Shown here piece after piece: positions 1 through 9,031 of a stretch of DNA of 60,015 nt (position 1 is the first letter of the stretch; the number at the start of each line of letters is the position of its first letter). The DNA is from Candidatus Kapaibacterium sp. (GTDB taxonomy: Bacteria > Bacteroidota > Ignavibacteria > Kapaibacteriales > Kapaibacteriaceae), in contig JALHPC010000014.1 of assembly GCA_022842685.1 (NCBI GenBank), positions 1 through 60,015 on the forward strand, given 5' to 3'. The position numbers and the translations under genes are program-made. A model generated the notes under the pieces. The model was not told the DNA's origin. It made no database searches and was given only the letters and a program-made list of their open reading frames with translations.

Positions 1-1052
1 CACGCTGTGCCATGCATACAGGGAGAAAGAGGAATGGCGGCAACGCCATACTCTGTGGTGCAACGCTTCGACATCTCGACGTCGTCGACGTTGCTAGCGT
101 ATTCAACAAGCTGGAAGTACGTGCCTTGACACGGTAACAATCGAAGGGACGAATGCTGAAGTTGTTCGCGAAAGAGGTTTCGTTTAGCTGTAAAGAACCT
201 CTGGAGCTCGTCGCCGATAGAGGGATCTGCAATGATGTTCGCTATTGCGTGCTGTGTTGGTGTATGCACGCTGAAAGCGAGAAACTGATGAATACGACGC
301 AACTCAAGCGTGAGGGCGGGGGCGGCCAGCAAGCATCCCACCTTCCAGCCAGTGACGTGAAGCGTCTTGCCGAACGACGATACGACGATTGTCCGGTCGC
401 GTAACCCTGGAAATGCAAACGGAGAGAGATGCAGTACACCATCGAACGTCATTCGGTCATACACCTCGTCGCTTACCACAATAAGGTTGTGATCGACGGC
501 AAGGCGTTGTAACTCCAGCAGGTCGTCGGTGCCCCATACCGTACCACTTGGGTTGTGGGGTGTGTTAACAACGATGATGCGGGTTTGTGGTGTAATGGTT
601 GCACGAATAGCGTTCCAATCTGGGGTGAACGACAGCTCGTGGAGTGGAACCGGAAGAACACGCCCCCCTAGCGAACGAACGGCAGGCGAATAACTGTCGT
701 ATGCGGGAGTGAGAATCACAACGTCGTCACCCGGGTGAACAAAAGCCGCAAAGGCAGTGTACAAAGCTGCGGTTGCTCCGGGTGTGATGGTAAGTTCTGC
801 CTCGAAGTCGACGGAGATAGACCGTTGGGCATAGGACTCGGCTACAGCATTTCGTAACGCTAGAAGCCCAGGCATGGGCGCATACTGGTTGTGCCCGTCA
901 CGCATGGCCTGGGTGACATAGTCGACCAACTGTGGGCTACAGGCATAGTCTGGAAATCCCTGTGCCAAATTGATAGCACCTGAGCGCTGGGCCAGTTCGG
1001 TCATGACCGTGAAGATCGTCGTACCAACGTCAGGAAGTTTCGACGTGAACAT
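1..1052 (-). CDS. PLP-dependent class I aminotransferase, methionine/kynurenine aminotransferase-like (3' end cut)
   Basis: The reverse strand encodes about 350 residues before the window edge, close to the roughly 385 usual for the family, so only the last residues are missing. The protein opens MFTSKLPDVGTTIFTVM and runs into INLAQGFPDY. It carries the substrate/PLP segment NTPHNPSGT, the SDEVYDRMTF segment, and SSFGKTLHVTGWKVG, whose Lys is the expected Schiff-base residue. The tail GTYFQLVEY and GVAAIPLSP fits the YbdL/kynurenine aminotransferase group better than aspartate aminotransferases. These enzymes transfer the amino group of methionine or aromatic amino acids to a 2-oxo acid in the cytoplasm; the real substrate cannot be read from sequence. 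A G-rich ribosome-binding site stands before the ATG, and the start lies 7 nt after the stop of the NYN gene, so the two probably share an mRNA. Confidence 0.9.
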   Translation of the reverse strand, partial: MFTSKLPDVGTTIFTVMTELAQRSGAINLAQGFPDYACSPQLVDYVTQAMRDGHNQYAPMPGLLALRNAVAESYAQRSISVDFEAELTITPGATAALYTAFAAFVHPGDDVVILTPAYDSYSPAVRSLGGRVLPVPLHELSFTPDWNAIRATITPQTRIIVVNTPHNPSGTVWGTDDLLELQRLAVDHNLIVVSDEVYDRMTFDGVLHLSPFAFPGLRDRTIVVSSFGKTLHVTGWKVGCLLAAPALTLELRRIHQFLAFSVHTPTQHAIANIIADPSIGDELQRFFTAKRNLFREQLQHSSLRLLPCQGTYFQLVEYASNVDDVEMSKRCTTEYGVAAIPLSPCMHGTA

Positions 1053-1059
1053 ATCCCCC

Positions 1060-2022
1060 CTAGTTGCTAGTTACGACACGGACGCGCTTTGCCACGTGCT
1101 CATCATCTGCGTTCACGCCCAATGTAAACACAACGCTATCGCCAACGCTAACATTGGAGAAATCGGCATTCAAAAGGTCTTTGGCATGAAAGAACAAGTT
1201 GTTGGGCCTATGGCGAATAAAACCGTAAGCACTCTTGAGCGAGAGAATCGTGCTCTCGAACAGCTCGTCGCTGCCATCGTCGTCGGTTCTGTACACCTCA
1301 AGATCGGCTAGATGCTGATGAGGAGCATCTGACGGCTCATTCTTGGAAAGTCCCCTTTTGTCTGATGTCACAAAGAGATTCGCCACAATGGGATCATCTA
1401 CACGGTTAGGATCCGAGATGATCTTATTCATCGCAATATGCACCGAGGCTTCTTCGGAAAGTTCTTGCGACGTGCGTGTAACCTGCCGTTGGCCGTGCTC
1501 ATCAACATAATCGTAATCCCAGCTAACGACAAAGACCTGGCAACCCTGTGTGTGTAGCTTGCGTACAAGAGGCGTGTAGTCTCCGTCTGGAGTCACTAAG
1601 ACCACCACATCGTACTGCTTCAACGCGGCTAGTTCCAGGGCCTCCATAGCCAACCACATACTAACGTCACGCTCTTCTTTACGGCCTGAGCCATGTCTAG
1701 CTGGCAGGTAGTGCGTAACAACCCCCTCCCACATTAGGATGTCGTCGAAAACACGTTCGTAGTACAGTAGCTTTCCCCTCTGTTGGGCTTCATGGGCTGG
1801 TAGACGCGCACGAAACAGATGCATATCTACGATCTGACAGCGATGTACTACAGTACCATGCTCTTGGGCAACGGCATGCCGCATGAACTGATGGAGGCCC
1901 TGAAGACTTAACCGGCTTTGCCGGATGTTGTGGAAGGCGTAGTAGTTGGAAACGTGAAGAAGGTAGTTGCCGTCGTAGAACACGGCAATGCGGATTAGTC
2001 GGGAAGACTCACTGTCCGGCAT
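1060..2022 (-). CDS. NYN-domain (PIN-like) protein with C-terminal cold-shock-like domain
   Basis: This 320-residue protein begins MPDSESSRLIRIAVFYDGNYLL. FYDGNYL and the later LVTPDGDYTPLVRKL are the acidic signatures of NYN domains, a PIN-like nuclease fold, over about residues 8-185. VVLVTPDGDYTPL is the classical LabA/NYN core. The last 60 residues contain GYGFIRHRPNNLFFHAKDLL and VGDSVVFTLG, which look like the RNA-binding beta-barrel of cold-shock proteins. The combination suggests an RNA-directed nuclease or binding factor, but no target is visible. A TTG 39 nt upstream is also in frame; I chose the ATG because the sequence between them is not conserved-looking. It sits directly upstream of the aminotransferase gene on the same strand, probably by chance of operon building rather than shared function. 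Confidence 0.8.
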   Translation of the reverse strand: MPDSESSRLIRIAVFYDGNYLLHVSNYYAFHNIRQSRLSLQGLHQFMRHAVAQEHGTVVHRCQIVDMHLFRARLPAHEAQQRGKLLYYERVFDDILMWEGVVTHYLPARHGSGRKEERDVSMWLAMEALELAALKQYDVVVLVTPDGDYTPLVRKLHTQGCQVFVVSWDYDYVDEHGQRQVTRTSQELSEEASVHIAMNKIISDPNRVDDPIVANLFVTSDKRGLSKNEPSDAPHQHLADLEVYRTDDDGSDELFESTILSLKSAYGFIRHRPNNLFFHAKDLLNADFSNVSVGDSVVFTLGVNADDEHVAKRVRVVTSN

Positions 2023-2138
2023 AGTAGTGGTGTAGTGTGTGCAATCTGCCAGGTGGTGCAACTACACGCAACATACAACGGAACAGCGGTATCATCGGTG
2101 ACGGATCGTCAACGCACAGAAACGAAGATCTTCGACGA

Positions 2139-2900
2139 TTACCGCTTTGCTCCTGCTCGTTCTAACACTTCAACACAAAGATGACGATTATGCTGGCGTG
2201 CATATGCAAGTGCAGTTTTCAAAGCGTTATCTTGAGCTTCGAGCTCTGGTTTGCGAATCAACAGCTCACGCATCATCTCGTCTTCCCCCAGCACCGCGAG
2301 CAGCATGAGGGGAGTTCTACCTTGAAGATCTCTTCCGTTGGGGTCGGCACCTGCCTGCAGCAACTCCATAAGGATGTTCAGGTGTCGGTTACCACAGGCC
2401 GTCATCAACGGCGTGTTGCCACCTTTATCGCGAGCTTCTAAGTCGCTTCCTGCTTCTACAAGGTAGGATACGCAGTTCGTATTCTCCTTCGAAGCAGCAA
2501 CGATGAGCGCCGTTCGTCCCTTGCTATCGCGCAGGTTGATGGGTGCGCCAAGCTGCAAGAGGTAGAGCAACATGTTTTCGTTGCCCGCATAGGCGGCTGC
2601 CATAAGCGCAGACATCCCAGATTGCGATTGCGCGGCCAAATCGGCACCCCTCTTCACGAGCTGCGTGAGCAATACCGAATCGTTATGCACCACAGACCAA
2701 AGCAGCGGCGTCAGCCCCGAGGAGTCTCTCGTTTCAATGTCGGCGGGCTTCTTCGAAGTCTTAAGTTGCGTAAGCACAGCGTCGCGTTTGCCGGCGTTCA
2801 ACTTCTCGATTATCGACTGTCCGGCAACGATGTCCGGCGTGGCAGCCAGTGCAGCAACACAGAACGCCACAACGGCCAACAGTTTGATCTGTACGTTCAT
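2139..2900 (-). CDS. Exported ankyrin-repeat protein
   Basis: The protein has 253 residues. It opens with a signal peptide (MNVQIKLLAVVAFCVAALAA, cleavage probably near VAGQ), so it acts in the periplasm or outside. From about residue 60 to the end there are six ankyrin repeats, recognisable by segments such as SGLTPLLWSVV, GMSALMAAAYAGN, GRTALIVAAS, GNTPLMTACGN and GRTPLMLLAVLG, each followed by a LL.GAD-type turn. Ankyrin arrays bind other proteins; the partner is unknown. The ATG overlaps the TGA of the preceding lipoprotein gene in a TGATG junction, so translation is probably coupled. Together with the two lipoprotein genes upstream this forms a three-gene envelope operon. Confidence 0.88.
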   Translation of the reverse strand: MNVQIKLLAVVAFCVAALAATPDIVAGQSIIEKLNAGKRDAVLTQLKTSKKPADIETRDSSGLTPLLWSVVHNDSVLLTQLVKRGADLAAQSQSGMSALMAAAYAGNENMLLYLLQLGAPINLRDSKGRTALIVAASKENTNCVSYLVEAGSDLEARDKGGNTPLMTACGNRHLNILMELLQAGADPNGRDLQGRTPLMLLAVLGEDEMMRELLIRKPELEAQDNALKTALAYARQHNRHLCVEVLERAGAKR

Positions 2901-3514
2901 CAAAAACCTTGTCGCTGAAGAAAGATCCCCTTATCTACCTTGGCAAAGAACTCTTGGTAGAACTTCTGATCGTCGATGGTAAACACCTCCATTGGGTCGC
3001 CTTGGTTGTCGAGAATCTTTGCCAAGAAGTTTGCTCGTACCCTACTGCGGCGGCCAATCTCGGAGACATTTATGCTAACCTCAATGACCTTAAACTTACT
3101 GAAACGCGCTGGTTGCTGCTGGTTGTTGCCCTGGCGAGTTCGCGAAGCCGAACCACTCGAACCAAACACAGACTCGAACACACGCCACCAGTAGTCGTCT
3201 GACTCGCGCTGATTGCTCGTCCGACGTGTACCGCCGTTAGCTATCTCGATTTCCTTGGAAGCAGTTAGAAGGCCAAGGTCAACGACGGCATTTTTTACCA
3301 CGAAGCCGTCGTCTTGCAGCGTGTTCAGAACGGCTTTCATAACCAAGCGAACGTCGTTGGTATCGAACTCTCGTGTTTGAAACTCGCGCACCTGAAGCTG
3401 GGTCTGCTGTGGCCGAGGCGGTGGTGGGCCCTGGCTTACAAACGTGCACGCACTAAACACCATCAACGATAGGATGGCGAAGACAGATAGTCGTAACATG
3501 CTTGAGTTCTTCAT
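2900..3514 (-). CDS. Lipoprotein of unknown function, second gene of an envelope operon
   Basis: A 204-residue lipoprotein with signal peptide and lipobox MVFSAC; the mature protein starts with a Cys and a Pro/Gln-rich linker. The body (about residues 40-200) reads EFDTNDVRLVMKAVLNTLQDDGF, then LGLLTASKEIE, and ends in a beta-rich part with KVIEVSINVSEI and VDKGIFLQR. I recognise this layout from uncharacterised lipoproteins of Gram-negative bacteria but know no assigned function. It is joined by TGATG stop/start overlaps to the BamE-like gene before it and the ankyrin gene after it, so the three are surely co-translated. A later ATG (15 nt in) is possible. The tight coupling suggests a joint role at the outer membrane, which is inference. 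Confidence 0.75.
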   Translation of the reverse strand: MKNSSMLRLSVFAILSLMVFSACTFVSQGPPPPRPQQTQLQVREFQTREFDTNDVRLVMKAVLNTLQDDGFVVKNAVVDLGLLTASKEIEIANGGTRRTSNQRESDDYWWRVFESVFGSSGSASRTRQGNNQQQPARFSKFKVIEVSINVSEIGRRSRVRANFLAKILDNQGDPMEVFTIDDQKFYQEFFAKVDKGIFLQRQGF

Positions 3515-3930
3515 CAGAACTTGGAGGAATGGTATGAGAACGACTCCACCTTATCGTTCCCGTCAAAGCGTATCACAACCGTCAGCGTCTTTTGTGTCGT
3601 ACTTGAAGCACCTGATTGATTCGACGACCCATACAGGAATAGAAAAAGTGAGTTCTGGCTGTTTGAGTATGAAGCTTCCGTGGCAATCTTGTCGTACACC
3701 CATGTCGTCTTCTCATTCTCGTCTCGTGTAACGATGTTAGGTGAGCCGAGGGCTTCCGCTACTTGTGCGCCCGACATTCCCTTCTTGATTTCGCGTTGAA
3801 CGTTACCTACCGTCATCTCACGTTCTTGTGTTGACCGAAGGTCTCTAACGTTGTCTTGTGCTGTGCGACACCCACCGAGTGTCGAGGCTACGATAAGCAC
3901 TGCGCCGAGGGCAACGATGTGCATGTTCAT
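3514..3930 (-). CDS. Small lipoprotein, SmpA/OmlA (BamE)-like
   Basis: A 138-residue lipoprotein with the lipobox STLGGC. The region around GNVQREIKKGMSGAQVAEALGSPNIVTRD is the typical start of an SmpA/OmlA fold: a helix with the xxGMsxxqV motif followed by LGxP. It then continues KTTWVYDK and ends TLTVVIRFDGNDKVESF, also typical. BamE proteins help the Bam complex to fold outer-membrane proteins, but many unrelated lipoproteins share the fold, so membership of Bam is not shown here. A serine-rich insert (about residues 88-110) is unusual. It heads the TGATG-linked trio with the next lipoprotein and the ankyrin protein. Confidence 0.75.
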   Translation of the reverse strand: MNMHIVALGAVLIVASTLGGCRTAQDNVRDLRSTQEREMTVGNVQREIKKGMSGAQVAEALGSPNIVTRDENEKTTWVYDKIATEASYSNSQNSLFLFLYGSSNQSGASSTTQKTLTVVIRFDGNDKVESFSYHSSKF

Positions 3931-3965
3931 AAGGGTCTCTCTAGTTGAAGTATTGGTTGGTTGTT

Positions 3966-4763
3966 CTAAAACTGAAACGTGAAGCCAATCAAGGCAGTCA
4001 CTATGTCTGTCGTTTCGACGTTTGCCGTCTTGAATTCGTATGTCTGGTCGGTGGCCGTTACCGTCGACACCTGCGTTTGGCCTCCAACGATGTACCGAAA
4101 CCGTAAGTCTATTGTAATCCGCTGGAGTTCGTCTGGGAGCGTTATCATGTCGGCCAGTTTAACCGCCATTCCCGCGCCTAAACCATACGTCCAGCCGGCA
4201 TCCGAACGAGAGTCGCTGGCAACCTCTCCCAAATTGGATCTGCTAACGGAATAACGAGACATGTACAGATTCACCCCACCGATAACCTCGGCATACGGAT
4301 ACAACCACGTTTCGACGTCGGGCTGTACCCGAAACGACACCGACAAAGGTATCACCGATGTTTGTGTGCTTACTTGAATGGTGTCTCGAAAGAACCCACT
4401 CGGTTCTATACGTTCCTTCGTATCCCCACCCATGAATAACACTCCGCCATCAATGGTGAAGCCAACGGGTATGGGATGGAAGATGTAGCCGCCAGTGAAG
4501 GCGAACCCGTAACCCACGTTTGGTGCTCCTAACGACCGAAGTGAATCTCGATACGCTCCCTGGGGATTGCCTACCAAGAAACCGCCACCAAACTGTCCCC
4601 TCAAGTAGGTCTTCTTAATCTTGGCTATGAGCGCTTCGTCAACCTCTTCTTGCGCAACAGCTGTACCAACACCTGCAATGATGCAACCGATCATCGCAAA
4701 CCACAATCCAAGATGTCGTGAAAGGGTCATCGCTATTCGCAGGGCGGTCAAAGATGTGTGCAA
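3966..4763 (-). CDS. Outer-membrane beta-barrel protein (copy 2 of a tandem pair)
   Basis: 265 residues with a signal peptide ending GTAVAQ and a mature part of alternating strands that ends in a terminal Phe (LIGFTFQF), typical of outer-membrane barrels. Internal segments such as GGGFLVGNPQGAYRDSL, GAPNVGYGFAF, FRVQPDVETWLYPYAE and RITIDLRFRYI match those of the upstream neighbour at the same spacing, so the two arose by duplication. I start at TTG because AGGAG lies 8 nt before it; an ATG 33 nt downstream is the alternative. No catalytic residues are seen; a structural or transport role is likely. The 17-nt gap to the paralogue's stop indicates one operon. Confidence 0.8.
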   Translation of the reverse strand: MHTSLTALRIAMTLSRHLGLWFAMIGCIIAGVGTAVAQEEVDEALIAKIKKTYLRGQFGGGFLVGNPQGAYRDSLRSLGAPNVGYGFAFTGGYIFHPIPVGFTIDGGVLFMGGDTKERIEPSGFFRDTIQVSTQTSVIPLSVSFRVQPDVETWLYPYAEVIGGVNLYMSRYSVSRSNLGEVASDSRSDAGWTYGLGAGMAVKLADMITLPDELQRITIDLRFRYIVGGQTQVSTVTATDQTYEFKTANVETTDIVTALIGFTFQF

Positions 4764-4780
4764 GTTAGCGACTCCTACGA

Positions 4781-5554
4781 TCAGAATTGAACCGTGAGGC
4801 CCAGGGCGAACGCCACCATATTGGAACTCGCGGTGCGCTGCCAGACGAAATCCGTAGTTGTGGCATCAACAACTCCGCGCACAACATCAAGTGCTCCACC
4901 CCGAAGGTATCGCATGGAGGCATCGACCGTGAACCGCTGAAGCGAATTCGGTAGACTCACAACATCGGCAACGTTGAGCGCGAGCCCAACACCAACGCCA
5001 TAATTCACCGCTGCATCAACACGATTCTCGCGTCGCTCGCTCGACTGGTTGCGGCGGGATTCGCGATATGTTGCCGAGGCCGACATTGCAGTGATTCCAA
5101 CAAATGTCTCCGCATAGGGATACAGGACGTGTGCTACGTCCGGTTGAATACGAACCCCAACAGTGAAGGGCATTATCATTGTCTGCGATGTAATCTCTCG
5201 ACTAGAAAACAAACCACCGTCAAACGGAACGGTAACGTAGGTGCCCCCCATGAACGTAGGCGTGAACGCTCCAACTATCCAAACGGGAGAATGCTGAAGG
5301 TGGTAGCCAAGGTGAAGGTTTACACCAAGGCCCACGTCGGGGCCACCTACAGCAACAAGTGCGTCACGGAAACTGCCCTGAGGGTTAACAACAGCAAAGC
5401 CAACACCAGTCTGGATCGATAGTGAATTCTGCTTGATTCGCTGAATATGGTCTTCATCCGTGATGCCCTGTCCAGCAGATTGATGAACTGCAAGCACCAG
5501 CATTATCAGCATCATGGCGCTGGAGTGTATCCCAGCAATGGAGGAACGTCTCAT
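4781..5554 (-). CDS. Outer-membrane beta-barrel protein (copy 1 of a tandem pair)
   Basis: 257 residues: N-terminal signal peptide (MMLIMLVLAVHQSAGQ), then a barrel-like body ending in the aromatic terminus LGLTVQF. It shares with the downstream copy the ordered segments GVGFAVVNPQGSFRDAL, GGPDVGLGVNL, VRIQPDVAHVLYPYAE and LQRFTVDASMRYL, with divergence elsewhere, so they are paralogues. An Arg/Glu/Ser-rich stretch (SRRNQSSERRENRVD, about residues 160-175) probably forms an exposed loop. Function cannot be assigned. It is first in the pair, transcribed away from the metallo-hydrolase gene across a 253-nt gap. Confidence 0.8.
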   Translation of the reverse strand: MRRSSIAGIHSSAMMLIMLVLAVHQSAGQGITDEDHIQRIKQNSLSIQTGVGFAVVNPQGSFRDALVAVGGPDVGLGVNLHLGYHLQHSPVWIVGAFTPTFMGGTYVTVPFDGGLFSSREITSQTMIMPFTVGVRIQPDVAHVLYPYAETFVGITAMSASATYRESRRNQSSERRENRVDAAVNYGVGVGLALNVADVVSLPNSLQRFTVDASMRYLRGGALDVVRGVVDATTTDFVWQRTASSNMVAFALGLTVQF

Positions 5555-5758
5555 AGTTGTGGTTTTCCGTTGTGTCGAGTGAAACTCCGGTGCTCGACAG
5601 CGCGTGAAATACGAACCCCTAATGGCCCGGTTGCAATCGCCAATCCTTCGTTACTGCCATGTGAGCTCGGTGTAACGCAAACGTGAACCCACGTAACGTC
5701 TTCGTGATGATGCGAAGGTAACGTGCATCGCACACATAGGACCACGATGTTTGCGACG

Positions 5759-5772
5759 GTTTCGGCCAACGT
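5759..5772 (+). repeat. 14-nt motif, first copy, before the metallo-hydrolase gene
   Basis: GTTTCGGCCAACGT occurs here, ending 35 nt before the ATG at 5808. An identical 14-mer stands before the next gene. An exact 14-mer in two successive short upstream regions is unlikely by chance and may be a protein-binding site. Confidence 0.4.
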
Positions 5773-5807
5773 ACTTCGCTCTCACCAGCATTCCGGGGGG
5801 AATCGAC

Positions 5808-6755
5808 ATGGAACGACGAGAAGTCATTCGCACGCTTATGCGTGGTGCCATCGGTGCGGCCGTTCTAGCGTCCGTGCCAGACAGGCAAGCACTAGCCCTT
5901 GCTCCCGTGTCTGTTCGGCGCACGAACGGACAGGAGAACACCGTTTGTAATCCACATGAGATTCGTGCGCGTTGGATTGGTCACGCAACCGTCTGGCTCG
6001 ACATTGGTGGCTTTCGTATCATCACCGATCCTGTGCTATTCGACGCCTTTGGCGTGTCGCTCCTTGGCACCACCTTCGGCCCACGGCGACTAACACCTCC
6101 TGCCGTTCGAGTGGACGACCTCCCTCGACCCGACCTCGTGCTATTGTCGCATGCACACATGGATCACATGGATCGAGCAACGCTTGAAGCAATCGCAGAA
6201 CGATTTCCAGGACAAGTAGACGTGATAACTGCCACAAGAACATCCGACGTCATCGATGATCTTCAATGGAAATCGTTGAACGAAATGGAGTGGGGCGAAT
6301 CGGCTACACTGGGCGGGACAACCTTGCGCGCGCTGCAAGTAAAACACAACGGCTGGCGACTTCCAGGCGAGGCCTGCCGAGCAAACGGCCAGCCAAGAAC
6401 TGGACGATCCTATAACGGCTACCTCATCGAACGAAACGGTGTGCGCATCGTGTTTGGCGGCGATACTGCCTACACGAAGCTACTGGGTAATCAGGTTCGC
6501 AATGTCGACCTCGCTATTATGCCCATAGGTGCGTACAACCCGTATCCCGAAACACACTGTACGCCAGAAGAATCGGTAGCCATGGCCGTCGACATGAAGG
6601 CGCGCTTCTTTATGCCTATTCACCACTCGACCTTTCGGCAAAGCCAAGAACCAATTGCCGAGCCACTGGCACGATTGCGATTAGCACTGTCACAAACGGC
6701 TATGCAGGTAGCCGCAACGACCGTCGGACAGGGTCTTGTTATGGATCTCTCGTGA
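5808..6755 (+). CDS. Exported MBL-fold metallo-hydrolase, UlaG / NAPE-PLD-like
   Basis: 315 residues. The metal-binding motif LSHAHMDHMD (near residue 115), the later FGGDTAYT and PIHHSTF place it in the metallo-beta-lactamase superfamily, subgroup of UlaG-like and NAPE-PLD-like hydrolases. The start at 5808 has a G-rich ribosome-binding site (GGGGGG) 7 nt upstream, which argues against the in-frame codon 57 nt earlier. The N-terminus MERREVIRTLMRGAIGAAVL holds two Arg before a hydrophobic stretch and an Ala-rich end, resembling a Tat signal, so folded export with metals already bound is possible. Substrate unknown; phosphodiesters or lactones are typical. It is followed by a lipoprotein gene after 72 nt. 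Confidence 0.85.
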   Translation: MERREVIRTLMRGAIGAAVLASVPDRQALALAPVSVRRTNGQENTVCNPHEIRARWIGHATVWLDIGGFRIITDPVLFDAFGVSLLGTTFGPRRLTPPAVRVDDLPRPDLVLLSHAHMDHMDRATLEAIAERFPGQVDVITATRTSDVIDDLQWKSLNEMEWGESATLGGTTLRALQVKHNGWRLPGEACRANGQPRTGRSYNGYLIERNGVRIVFGGDTAYTKLLGNQVRNVDLAIMPIGAYNPYPETHCTPEESVAMAVDMKARFFMPIHHSTFRQSQEPIAEPLARLRLALSQTAMQVAATTVGQGLVMDLS

Positions 6756-6788
6756 ACCAATCGTTACCGTAAGCGCGTTTTTTCGGAT

Positions 6789-6802
6789 GTTTCGGCCAAC
6801 GT
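6789..6802 (+). repeat. 14-nt motif, second copy, before the lipoprotein gene
   Basis: Identical to 5759-5772 (GTTTCGGCCAACGT), ending 25 nt before the ATG at 6828. Flanking bases differ, so this is not a simple duplication of the whole upstream region. Confidence 0.4.
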
Positions 6803-6827
6803 TATACATCGAACATCCTTTCGCGCT

Positions 6828-7685
6828 ATGATCCACATTCTTGCCAGCCTCTCATTTTGCCTCCTGGCTTGCGCTCCAGCCACAGATCAACCAAAGAAAA
6901 CGCCTCCACCAATTTCGCCGCCATCACTGCCACTGCGTTCATCGTTTACCACGAACGCGCTGTGGGACGATGGCCTTGCCGAAGTGGCTACATACTCTTC
7001 CACTCGAACCATCTACGGGGCACCGCGACACTTTGAGTACACAATGGTGACCGTCAAAGAAGACTTCAACCGCGAGTACGATGTGAAGACCGATAGCTAC
7101 AGCCGACATGACCTGTTTACTGTGCTGAAGGTCAACCTGTTTGCCCGTATACCAACAGAGAACTATCCGTACCACTTTCTAACAAGCATGTTCTTGCGTC
7201 GTGAAGACGTTGGTAGACTACATAAACTCACCACGTCGAGCCAAGAGTGGTGCGGTAACACATTCAAGAATATGGGTCGATCCGCAGGTCTGCTGCGATA
7301 TTCGTGGGACTCATACTGGGACGGCGAGGGTGTTGGCAGCACGAATCTCGATACGACAGCACTCTTCGAAGATCAGCTGTTCGTTACGCTACGCGCGCTC
7401 GACTTTCGCGAAGGTCTGACGCATTCGTTTGCTCTTTACCCTTCGATGATTACGTCGCGAGCAACGCTGGCCCAACCACGCAACGCCTCTCTGTCTGTCA
7501 CTACGGATAGTCTTGCTGTTACGTCGGTTGCCACTTGGCGCGTAACTGTGACGCAGTCAGAAGGCCCTCTACTAGAATTCTGGTTTGCTAAGGACTTCCC
7601 ACACGTGTTGCACCGATACGTTGCGTCTGATGGCCGAAGTATGATGCTGTCGTCCATACGTCGTGCTGCCTATTGGCAGAACTAA
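6828..7685 (+). CDS. Lipoprotein of a Bacteroidota family of unknown function
   Basis: 285 residues, opening with a short signal and lipobox (SFCLLAC). The body carries ALWDDGLAEVATYSSTRTIYG, VTVKEDF, VLKVNLFARIPTENYPYHF, KLTTSSQEWCGNTF and WDGEGVG. I recognise this order of segments from a Bacteroidota family that databases often label 'septum formation inhibitor Maf'. The label looks wrong: none of the Maf nucleotide-pyrophosphatase motifs is present. The conserved TTSSQEWCGN with its single Cys looks like the functional centre, but no activity is known to me. The gene ends 32 nt before rarA. Confidence 0.7.
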   Translation: MIHILASLSFCLLACAPATDQPKKTPPPISPPSLPLRSSFTTNALWDDGLAEVATYSSTRTIYGAPRHFEYTMVTVKEDFNREYDVKTDSYSRHDLFTVLKVNLFARIPTENYPYHFLTSMFLRREDVGRLHKLTTSSQEWCGNTFKNMGRSAGLLRYSWDSYWDGEGVGSTNLDTTALFEDQLFVTLRALDFREGLTHSFALYPSMITSRATLAQPRNASLSVTTDSLAVTSVATWRVTVTQSEGPLLEFWFAKDFPHVLHRYVASDGRSMMLSSIRRAAYWQN

Positions 7686-7717
7686 GCATACATATTTTGG
7701 CATCAAGAGGGGGAACC

Positions 7718-9031
7718 ATGCAAGGACTATTCGATACAGATGAACCAGCGTCGCATACGAATGCACACGCACCGCTTGCAGAGCGCATGCGACCTAGGGC
7801 ATTAGACGACGTTGTTGGTCAGGAGCATCTTCTGGGCGAACAAGGTGCCCTCAAGGCCTTGCTTTCAAGTGGCATACTGCCAAGTCTCATTCTGTGGGGA
7901 CCACCCGGCACGGGTAAGACCACGCTTGCGCGCCTCATTGCTGGTGCCACAGGAGCGCGACTTCATCTGCTGTCGGCTGTAGACTCGGGCGTAAAGGAAC
8001 TGCGCGAAGTACTCGCTCGGGCTCGTCACGGTAATTCGGCCAGCCGACCCGTTGTGTTCATTGATGAAATCCACCGGTTTTCTAAGTCGCAACAGGACGC
8101 ATTACTGCACGGAGTTGAACAAGGTCTCATCACGCTTATCGGCGCAACAACAGAGAACCCATCGTTCGAAGTGAATGCGGCGCTCCTTAGCCGATGCCGT
8201 GTCTATCGATTACGCGAGCTTGATGATGCTGCAATTCGGCTTCTCGTTGAACGAGCGTTGCTGACAGACCCTGCCATGAAGAATGTGGAGGTTGAAGACT
8301 GGACAACCCTACTGCGCTTAGCCACCGGAGATGCACGTAAGGCATTGAACGCTGTCGAGGCGGCGGCCAGCGCAACGAATGTCGAGAATAGCGTCAAGCG
8401 GATAACCTCCGACGTGCTCGAGCGAGTCCTACAGCAAAACGTTGTGCGCTACGACAAGCGCGGAGAGCAACACTATGATGTGATTTCTGCGTTTATCAAG
8501 TCTATGCGCGGGTCGGATCCCGATGCTGCGTTACTGTGGTTGGCTGTTATGATCGAAGCAGGCGAAGACCCCAGGTTTATCGCTCGCCGAATGGTCGTGT
8601 TTGCCTCCGAAGATGTTGGGAACGCCGACGTCCACGCTCTGTCGGTTGCCGTTAACGCCTTCCTTGCTGTGGAGCGCATTGGCATGCCCGAAGGACGTAT
8701 CATCTTGGCGCAAGCAGCAACGTACCTAGCAAGCGCGCCCAAGAGCAATGCATCGTACGTGGCTATTGATGCTGCTCTCGAATTCGTTCGGAACGGTGGT
8801 GCGCTGAGCGTTCCACTGCACTTACGCAATGCCCCTTCTCGGCATATGAAAGAGGAGGGCTATGGTGTGGAGTACAAGTATCCGCACAACTTCGAGGGTC
8901 ACGTTGTTCCACAGCACTACTTTGCCGACGGGATGTCCGAAACACGTTGGTACAGTCCAGATGACATGGAATCAGAGATTAGTAACAGACTAAAAAAGAT
9001 TTGGCCAAATCGATGGAGCGAGGAGCCATGA
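7718..9031 (+). CDS. rarA: Replication-associated recombination ATPase RarA (MgsA)
   Basis: 437 residues. RarA is an AAA+ ATPase acting at stalled replication forks, related to clamp loaders. Seen here: [17 protein letters not shown] near the N-terminus, Walker [13 protein letters not shown] (about residue 50), Walker [11 protein letters not shown], sensor-1 [14 protein letters not shown] and the LLSRCRVY arginine-finger region. The C-terminal tetramerisation part shows [14 protein letters not shown] and [21 protein letters not shown], which are family hallmarks. I use the ATG at 7718, preceded by AGAGGGGG, instead of an in-frame start inside the preceding gene. The stop overlaps the next start (ATGA), so ldhA is translated with it. 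Length is normal. Confidence 0.95.
   Translation: MQGLFDTDEPASHTNAHAPLAERMRPRALDDVVGQEHLLGEQGALKALLSSGILPSLILWGPPGTGKTTLARLIAGATGARLHLLSAVDSGVKELREVLARARHGNSASRPVVFIDEIHRFSKSQQDALLHGVEQGLITLIGATTENPSFEVNAALLSRCRVYRLRELDDAAIRLLVERALLTDPAMKNVEVEDWTTLLRLATGDARKALNAVEAAASATNVENSVKRITSDVLERVLQQNVVRYDKRGEQHYDVISAFIKSMRGSDPDAALLWLAVMIEAGEDPRFIARRMVVFASEDVGNADVHALSVAVNAFLAVERIGMPEGRIILAQAATYLASAPKSNASYVAIDAALEFVRNGGALSVPLHLRNAPSRHMKEEGYGVEYKYPHNFEGHVVPQHYFADGMSETRWYSPDDMESEISNRLKKIWPNRWSEEP

Noticed and set aside
153..661. Short open frames opposite to the aminotransferase.
   Set aside because: They lie antisense to the intact aminotransferase frame and lack any family likeness.
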